Of a DNA stretch of 64,000 bases, positions 58,101-64,000 are shown in pieces. The first letter of the stretch is position 1, and every line of letters begins with the position of its first letter. The notes under the pieces are model-generated. The model was not told where the DNA came from. It ran no database searches and saw only the letters and a list, made by a program, of their open reading frames with translations. The stretch is taken from NCBI GenBank assembly GCA_030248135.1, contig JASANC010001006.1, positions 30,706-94,705 on the forward strand, written 5' to 3'. The position numbers and the translations under genes are program-made. Origin of the DNA: Theristus sp. LFF4_11. Its lineage: Eukaryota; Nematoda; Chromadorea; Monhysterida; Xyalidae.

Positions 58101-61100
58101 CAAATTGACTTTTTTATTTGCATCCCTCCACATCATTTATACGTTCTTCACTACAGTAGCCTTCAATGCACTTTCCGTGCTGTTGACAGCCGGTTGGAAG
58201 CTGTGTTTTCCTCAGACACATAATTTTTTCTGTCGGACACCTGAACATTTGAATTTAGGTGTCAAAAAAATTACCTGATACACGTGAAAAAAATCCCAGA
58301 CACACCCCCATCTGATTTTACTCATTAAAAAGCAGCCAAATCAAGGAAGAACACAGGCGCACCAGTAGCCGTCGTCGTCTGCTGCACCGTCGCTGCACTT
58401 GCGCTCGTGCGACTCGAGTTCGACTGGCCGACTGTCTGTTGTCGCAATTGTTGCAGTAACTTCAACGACATCGACCGACCGGTGCCTTCGTAGCCGTTGA
58501 TTGTGGACGCCAGAAAGATCAGATACGGCCCAAACAGCGCTCGCACCAACGGCAGTGGAATCGCAGCGGCCTCGTCGATCACCACCAGTTCGGCTTGGCC
58601 GAGTTTCGCCGAGTCGGTCGGGTGGATGTACTGCAAAAGGACACACATTCAGACTTCTGAATTTCAGAGTCGTGCATTTCAGCGCACGGCCGGTATGCGA
58701 GCGGTACATTCGAGACTAAAATAATGAACTTTAGTGCAAAAGCGGCGGGTTGTTGTATTCTACAGACAGAATCCTGTGCATCCAGTCTCCACTCCAGTGT
58801 ACGCACCCGACTGACCGCATTTGAATGTTACCTTATGAGTGGTTAGTTTTCTAATCAACAAATGAGGCGACTTCCTATTATTCCGAAACAGCCAACCAGC
58901 AAGCTGAATTTTCAGGCCAAACTGCAAATATTTTTCACCTGAATCGTTTGTCGATGATCTTTGAAGACATTCAGTCGGATAACAGCTTGGTTGAACTCCG
59001 CATTAGTGGACTGTATCAGCTCGTAGTCAATGTGTTCCTGGACAGTTTTGAACATCTTTTTTGAATTTTTAAACAATTCTTTCTTTTTTGAACATCATGG
59101 TTGCTGGCGTCACATTGATCCGACATGAAATCAATCAGGGTAACCGATTCAAATACAGGACTTTTTGCGAAAACCACGCACTAAGTATCGTTGAACTTGA
59201 ATACAGGCATTACGGTTTAGTCAACCATCGAACACTTCAGGTGACAAACACACGCACGTACGCGCGTCCCGCAAGCGACCTGTGTATTGGCTTTAGTTTA
59301 GTTGCTTTTACTTCTGCGACTCAATGCGTTTGCAGAGGTCGAAAGGACATCAGTGTCAATGCCTGACGCGGCAATTCAAAATAGCCCTAGCCCAGTGACG
59401 CAGTCGTATCTCAAGGACACGGGTGACTTCCCCAATTTTGAACTCGCGCGTCAAGCATGCAAACTGCCGACCGCTCCACGAGTGCATATGGAGTTGCAAA
59501 ACCAGAAGCAGTGGTAACATTACCTGTGTGGTAATATCCCCAACAAAAATGACCCGTGTGTCCGGTTGCGACTAGTTAACGAAACCCGAGGTTTTTTTCA
59601 ACAAAAAAACCGGTTTTTACCCGTTGCCAAGCCTATTTGCGACTAGAATGCAAGCAAACCTGATAGTCGAGCGCGTCGAGTCCGACGACGACAAACTCGA
59701 ACAGCGTGCGCAGGTTCTCCGGCGACGGCGACGTCACGAACACGTTCGTGTATCCGAGTGCGACCGCGCCGGACACGGCCAGACCGAGCGCCGCCGATTT
59801 GCCGCGGCCGCGCGCCGCCGTCACCGAGCAGGTGGAGTGCAGCGTCTTCTCGGTGATCACGTCCAACAGGCGCAGCAGCACCTGCGAGCAACAGCGTTCA
59901 CAGTGGCCGCCAAACGAGTTGCAACGCTGCGTTGTGTGTTGCAGCAACCGTACAAACGCTGTTATAAGGATTTATGGGCAGCGTTGGGTCGAAAAGTGTC
60001 TCGTGAACCCAACAAAAAAATCTGATTTGTCATCCTCGTAGCCTGGCCTGGGTGGTAGCACGTTAGACCATTGGTTATGCTTTCGGGGGATCGAGCCCCA
60101 CCAAGGGGTGTATGGACATTTAATGACGGAGAAAACTCGATGGACACCCTACTCGACGGCGTTCTGTGCGCTTCTCTAAATTAGCCCTCGCTAAAAACAT
60201 CGCCTAAAACATCCTCGAAGTGGAACCGGCAACTTCAGTCGCAAACGTCAACAACATGGCATTGCCCATCCGTGCACGGCAACAAACAACAACAACAACA
60301 ACAACAACACTGATTTGCTCGTTCATCGACCTTTGCCTGGCAGGCTGTTTTGCATTTGTTCAAGAGCAGCCCGATCGGTGGCGTGTCCTGCATCGACTGT
60401 TGCACCGCACGCAGACGCTCATCGTTCGCTGACCGTTCGGCCTGTGAACATTTCAATTTTGAGTGAAATATTGCAAATCCGAAACAACGTTGATTGGTCT
60501 CTGGAACACTGATTCAAATTCAGCTAGTCAGAAAAATAATATGCGACACTCTCAAAGCAACGAATGTTTAAAACAGGATCAATCAAAAAGTCACGGCAAA
60601 TGAATGTGTTTTCTCGCTCGAAGGCTCAGTCTGATGTGAACTTCCGAATGCAGCGTTCCAATGAGCCTTCGTAGCGGATCAGACCAGAATTCTCAGCTTA
60701 TTACGGCTCAACCCTCATTCATGGATCTTGAAGCGCTAGCGACGCGGCGTCACTTCGCCAGACATTCAAGAAGCAAAATAACGCAGCTTCTTTACATGCT
60801 TAAGTTGTCGCCTGCGTGCGATGCATGAATGCGCCGTAAACCAAACACAACCAGAATAGCGGTGGAACGTGGAACCAAAAACAACAACCCAACCCAACCA
60901 CCCACCAATAATCAGCGGAGCGCTACCGTGTCAAAAAATCAAAAAAAAACTACGAGAAAACAGCTAACCGCAAGCGCGGCCGATACAGGGGTGATCGAAG
61001 CGGAGTGTGACGTGATCGGCAGCAACTGCAACTGATCGTCAACCACCACGCACGCTGCACATCGAGCAAGCGACAACAAGAACCGTTCGTTGAAGCGGCC

Positions 61101-63605
61101 GACGACGTCTTGGTGCGCTTCCGTGCGAAACCGCGAATGCACATCCTGCGCGTTTTTTTGTTTGTGAATGTCCGTCTCGTTGGTGTATGCTTTTGTGGCA
61201 ATCTCACGACACAACACAAACACACTGGCCGACCAAGCACACGCTGTGTGTGTGCCAGTGTCTTTGTGTTATGGTGAAATCAACATGGGACATACAAAGT
61301 TTCATTGGTCTCTCTTCCCGCTGTTACACACCGAATCAACGCACTCCAACGTTAGTAGCCTCCCTCGCCTCCCCGCACCAACCATGGCCATCGTGTACAG
61401 CTGCCTCAGCGATCGCATCGATCGCAACAACAAGCAGATCACACCACCGCCGTTCACCGTCTCAATTGTGCGCGCGAGCAAATTCGGCGTGATCGCTTCG
61501 AAGTCCTGACAAAGAAAACAGTTCAACAAACGCGCTCTGAACCGATGTTCTTCAAGTACAGTGATTATAGGCAATGGGTTGGTTGGTGATCATGTGATGC
61601 ATGCATTTTTGTGCAGACATTGCTGTGGAGGCGGCGTCTGTCCTGCACACACAGAAAGCACGCATCACGTGATCACCAACCAATCAGCTGATTGCTTGGA
61701 ATTTACCATCTATATTTGTCTCTATATTTGTGACCCTCGTGGCCTGATGGTAACTGGTTGACTATTGTCTGTGCGTTCGACGACAACAATATTATGGATT
61801 TATTCAAACGTGTCCGGACTAGCGTGACGTCATTTTATTTAAAAACGCCCGTTTGTCAAAGTACAGGCACTAAAATTTCAGTTTGGTGTGACTGATTCGA
61901 CATTCACCATTTGTTTACGGGAAGAAATCGGCTAAACGGATAGTCTGGTTTGCTGTGAACGACAAGCGCATGTTTTGTGGCACATGACGTCATTTCAGTG
62001 GGACACGTTTAAAAAAATAAGCCATACAGTTCCCGACTGAAAATGGTGTGTGTGTAATTGAAACGTGTCCGGACTAAAATGACGTCATTTGCTTTAAAAA
62101 CGCCCGTTTGTCAAAGTGCAGGCACTAAAATGTCAGTTTGATGTGACTGATTCGACATTCACCATTTGTTTACGGGAAGAAATCGGCTAAACGGAAAGTC
62201 TGGTTTGCTGTGAATGGCAAGCGCATGTTTGGCGGCACATGACGTCATTTCTGTGGGACACGTTTATAAAAATGAGTCATACCTGTAGGATGCACATGCC
62301 AAACGTGTTGCCGAGTATCTTGTGCGTCTCCGAATAATAGCAGTAGCGGATGTGCGTCGACGCGATGAACAGCTCGAACGGATCGTCCTCGTTCACGTTC
62401 ATACGACCGGTCTTGATCTTCTTCTGCAACTGGCGCATGCGCTTCTTGCGATGCGACGTGAAACCGAGCTCCTGTTTTGCGAATCGAATCGAGCTTTTTT
62501 TGTTTGTTTGATTTTGAAACAGTGATTGTCTGAAGACCCACTATCCATCAAGCACTGGAATGTTGAATGTCTGTTTTTATTTTGTCCGACGTTCCACTGC
62601 TGTCACACACAAGTTCAGTCGCAAACTGACTGTTGTATGGTACTCGTACAAAAAATGAATATATGACAGGCATAAAAATGACACCTAACATTTTGGATTC
62701 TGGCGTCAGAAGACACTCAAAAATCGCAAAGAAAAGCCAGCGTCTTTCTTCACCTGTTTCTTCTCTACATTTTAGCCATATTGTGATCACTTCATTTTCA
62801 GACACCCGAATTGTTTCAGTGAGGTCTGGAGTAAAAAATACCGCAAACGCTTTGAAAAAAATACGAAAGTAAAAAACACCTCAATTGTCCAATTATAACA
62901 GTAGCCTAGCGAAACAATGTGATAACACGGAAAACCGAACGACAATTAAATGCGCAGCGCACCTTCTTGTAGCACCACAAGACCGATGGGCGCGCTGTGA
63001 CAGTGCACTTGGACAGAATGTGATGGAGAATGACGACCTGCAGTGTAAAGGAGCACGTTTCTCTGTTCGTTTTCTTTTAAACACAAGAACAACTTCGGTG
63101 GCATTGTATTGTATTGTAAATTGAGCCAGATGATCATCAAAGATAAGAGCTCACTGAATCTGAAACTTGAAACTCAAGCGTTGTGCACGCACAGTATGTT
63201 CGTTTAAACCTGTCACTTTTTTCGCTGAATACAACGCATCGCATACAAAACATGGAATTACAAAAAAGATAATACGAACAACGAATGCATCGAGCTTGTT
63301 TGAAATCAATAAACACTCCAATTGCGGACAAGTATGTTTTCCAACTGATCTGATTCCGTACATTTCATTTTTCGTTCGCGAGCTCTATTAAGAGTTATGC
63401 AGAATTAAGATGACAGGATTGAACAAACACAGTGCAGCAGTCAAATCAGAAAAAGAATACTGAAATGAGAGAGAATTCCATTCAACTTCAAGCAAACCTG
63501 GTCTCTCCCACGATCCCCGATGATAATGAACAAACAACGATGCCGTGCGGCGACCGCATTTTCAATCAGTGTTCGAATTCGATTGTCCAACTTCTTGCGC
63601 ACCAT
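52145..63605 (-). CDS. NAT10: RNA cytidine acetyltransferase NAT10/Kre33
   Basis: Nucleolar enzyme forming N4-acetylcytidine in 18S rRNA and some tRNAs with acetyl-CoA and ATP (family role). Exons, 5' to 3': 63605-63498, 63037-62963, 62471-62283, 61505-61383, 61145-60969, 60441-60331, 59881-59660, 59037-58939, 58630-58363, 58078-57925, 57726-57630, 57178-56954, 56771-56705, 56604-56453, 56088-55833, 55505-55350, 54997-54843, 54607-54506, 53859-53719, 52858-52686, 52280-52145. All joins keep phase; 1,061 residues (human 1,025). N-terminal MVRKKLDNRIRTLIEN and GDRGRDQ; Walker A GRGKS at 286-290; VIDEAAAIPLPLV with DE at 387-388; GNAT acetyl-CoA loop THPDYQGMGYGSRA around 639-645; YLGVSYGLS and FWKRANFVPVY; a basic tail GRKKRRKHNRKSS. 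The ATG matches the family start exactly. Introns carry many MITEs and SINEs. Confidence 0.97.
54055..54246 (-). mobile_element. tRNA-derived SINE, family 2 (minus orientation)
   Basis: Same unit as 26609-26827: on the minus strand CTGGTGGTAGCGCGCTAGAC, GGGGGATCGAGCCCC, AACTTGATGGGCGCCCTACT and a CAACAACAA tail at the left border. It lies in the NAT10 intron between exons 18 and 19. Confidence 0.8.
54268..54490. mobile_element. MITE with GTTCATACTGACGTATG ends beside a NAT10 splice donor
   Basis: Ends AACAAATAAAGGCCCGTTCA... and the complementary ...TGAACGGGCGTTTATTTGTT, about 31 bp, enclose repeated GTACGTC/GCATACGTC and ACGGYARTATG blocks. Related but degraded sequence lies at 27860-27995. 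The right border is 16 bases from the end of NAT10 exon 18 at 54506. Confidence 0.75.
55065..55216. mobile_element. TTCTGCGACTCAATGCG-family MITE, shortened
   Basis: TGATCTTTTATTTTTGTCCC, AACTCAATGCGCGCATAGAT and TTTCACGCATGACGCG at the left; CTACCGCAGAATCTAAAACA then TTGATAATAATTATCG at the right. It is in a NAT10 intron. Confidence 0.65.
59305..59515. mobile_element. TTCTGCGACTCAATGCG-family MITE in NAT10 intron 7
   Basis: CTTCTGCGACTCAATGCGTT, GCCTGACGCGGCAATTCAAA and, inverted, AATTTTGAACTCGCGCGTCA followed by a degraded right end GTTGCAAAACCAGAAG. Confidence 0.65.
59573..59635. mobile_element. 63-bp remnant of a TAG...CTA hAT-like element
   Basis: Flanked by GTTGCGAC (59565-59572) and TTTGCGAC (59636-59643), 7 of 8 bases identical. 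The insert starts TAGTTAACG and ends CCAAGCCTA, with CGAGGTTTTTTT and AAACCGGTTTTTAC inside. It is 24 bases beyond the NAT10 exon 7 donor. Either a deletion derivative or excision debris. Confidence 0.5.
60040..60214 (+). mobile_element. tRNA-derived SINE, family 2 (plus orientation)
   Basis: CCTCGTAGCCTGGCCTGGGT, GGGGGATCGAGCCCC, CTCGATGGACACCCTACTCG, GCGTTCTGTGCGC and AAAACATCGCCTAAAACATC, colinear with the minus-strand copies. A CAACAA run further right (60284-60308) lies outside the unit. It is in NAT10 intron 6. Confidence 0.8.
60718..60830. repeat. Second copy of the GAAGCGC...GGCGTCACTTC short repeat
   Basis: Bounded by CATTCATG and GCATGAATG, with GCGGCGTCACTTCGCC and ACGCAGCTTC inside; the counterpart is at 50690-50830. 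It is in NAT10 intron 5. Confidence 0.5.
61559..61708. mobile_element. CAGTCGAAC-family MITE, degraded ends
   Basis: TA then CAGTGATTATAGGCAATGGG at the left, and ACCAATCAGCTGATTGCTTG at the right, with the family centre TGTGCAGACATTGCTGTGGA. It begins 54 bases beyond the NAT10 exon 4 acceptor, in intron 3. Confidence 0.7.
61733..61785 (+). mobile_element. Fragment of SINE family 2
   Basis: ACCCTCGTGGCCTGATGGTA...TTGTCTGTGCGTTCG matches only the tRNA-like 5' part of the family. Confidence 0.55.
61806..62010. mobile_element. 205-bp AAACGTGTCC MITE, first of a tandem pair
   Basis: Inverted ends AAACGTGTCC / GGACACGTTT. Just inside each end lies a perfect TGACGTCA palindrome (61825-61832, 61985-61992). 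The interior includes ATTCACCATTTGTTTACGGG. No coding frame. It is in NAT10 intron 3. Confidence 0.8.
62061..62265. mobile_element. 205-bp AAACGTGTCC MITE, second of a tandem pair
   Basis: Same ends and length as 61806-62010, differing by about a dozen substitutions, with TGACGTCA at 62080-62087 and 62240-62247. Its right border is 17 bases from the NAT10 exon 3 border at 62283. Confidence 0.8.
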
Positions 63606-63652
63606 ATTTTATGTTGCTTTTACGCTAAAAAAAACTTTACCTAAAAAGTCGT

Positions 63653-63894
63653 CGCGTCCGTGGCGTAGCGGTAGAACTTCGGCCTACAGTTCTGTAGGTA
63701 CCGGGTTCGAACCTCGCTGTGGACAAGACATAGTCGTGGAAAATTAGAGTGACCAACGAACATCTAATGGTCCATTCCCTCCTGAGCCGAGGGTAAAATT
63801 GGGCTCGGGGCAGTATTGCCCGTCTCCTCCGGAGTTTGGTACCTTCGGGTTTCCGGAACCGGCGCGCGTATAATTAAATAATTAAATTAAAAAA
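63653..63894 (+). mobile_element. tRNA-derived SINE, family 1, intact copy
   Basis: CGCGTCCGTGGCGTAGCGGT, GTACCGGGTTCGAACCTCGC, CTGTGGACAAGACA, the body GGAGTTTGGTACCTTCGGGT and an AATTAAAT-type tail ending in an A-run. It is the uninterrupted reference for 32959-33570. It begins 48 bases upstream of the NAT10 start codon (NAT10 is on minus), so it occupies the gene's 5' UTR or promoter. Confidence 0.88.
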
Positions 63895-64000
63895 AAAGTT
63901 GTTCAAGCCCAGCATCAATCGGTAAAACGGTCCAAAAAAATCGACTGCTGATGAGCTGACGGCTTTACAAGGTAAAGTCGAAGAAAATGTTTGTTGAACT
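63895..64000. mobile_element. Part of another hAT-like copy, cut by the window edge
   Basis: GGTAAAACGGTCCAAAAAAA TCGACTGCTGATGAGC, then TTTACAAGGTAAAGTCGAAG and AAAATGTTTGTTGAACT, is the reverse complement of the interior of 46375-47105 (GTTCAACAAAAATTTTCTTT ... GGGCCGTTTTACCGAC). Its ends are outside the window. Confidence 0.65.

Overview
This is animal nuclear DNA. It has spliced protein genes with canonical GT-AG introns (mostly 60 bp to a few kb), AATAAA signals, two tRNA-derived SINE families and many small DNA transposons. The genes point to a bilaterian with a Pax6 and a TRPA1. The protein divergence, small introns and novel repeats suggest an invertebrate, but I cannot name the phylum from sequence alone.

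Layout. (1) 434-14470, plus strand: Pax6, eight coding exons; the start-codon exon is not seen and probably lies left of the window. (2) 16659-39086, plus strand: a 24-exon TRPA1-type channel gene. Its second intron (17382-32670, 15.3 kb) holds a complete, phase-consistent 18-exon gene on the minus strand (32152 down to 20382, about 1,040 residues) that I do not recognise. (3) 39087-47340: a repeat-dense interval with nested hAT-like elements, a 168-bp satellite and C/G-tract elements. (4) 47341-51212, plus strand: mitochondrial dicarboxylate carrier (SLC25A10 type), eight coding exons, complete. (5) 63605 down to 52145, minus strand: RNA cytidine acetyltransferase NAT10/Kre33, 21 exons, complete, 1,061 residues, convergent with the carrier gene. 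(6) 63606-64000: a SINE immediately upstream of NAT10, then the start of another hAT-like copy.

The genes are functionally unrelated: an eye and head transcription factor, a sensory cation channel, a metabolite carrier and an rRNA/tRNA acetyltransferase. No operon or pathway logic links them. I built the exon chains by hand from homology, splice consensus and phase. Every chain keeps frame from first to last exon.

The most notable points are: the unrecognised gene nested in the TRPA1 intron; a TRPA1 lacking the usual electrophile-sensing cysteines and the pore-filter aspartate; probable GC-AG introns, one of which splits the Pax6 homeodomain; a family of 8-bp-TSD elements that land in C-runs of other elements (transposon inside transposon); and small inverted-repeat elements lying within tens of bases of splice sites, including a tandem pair that places four perfect TGACGTCA sites beside a NAT10 exon.
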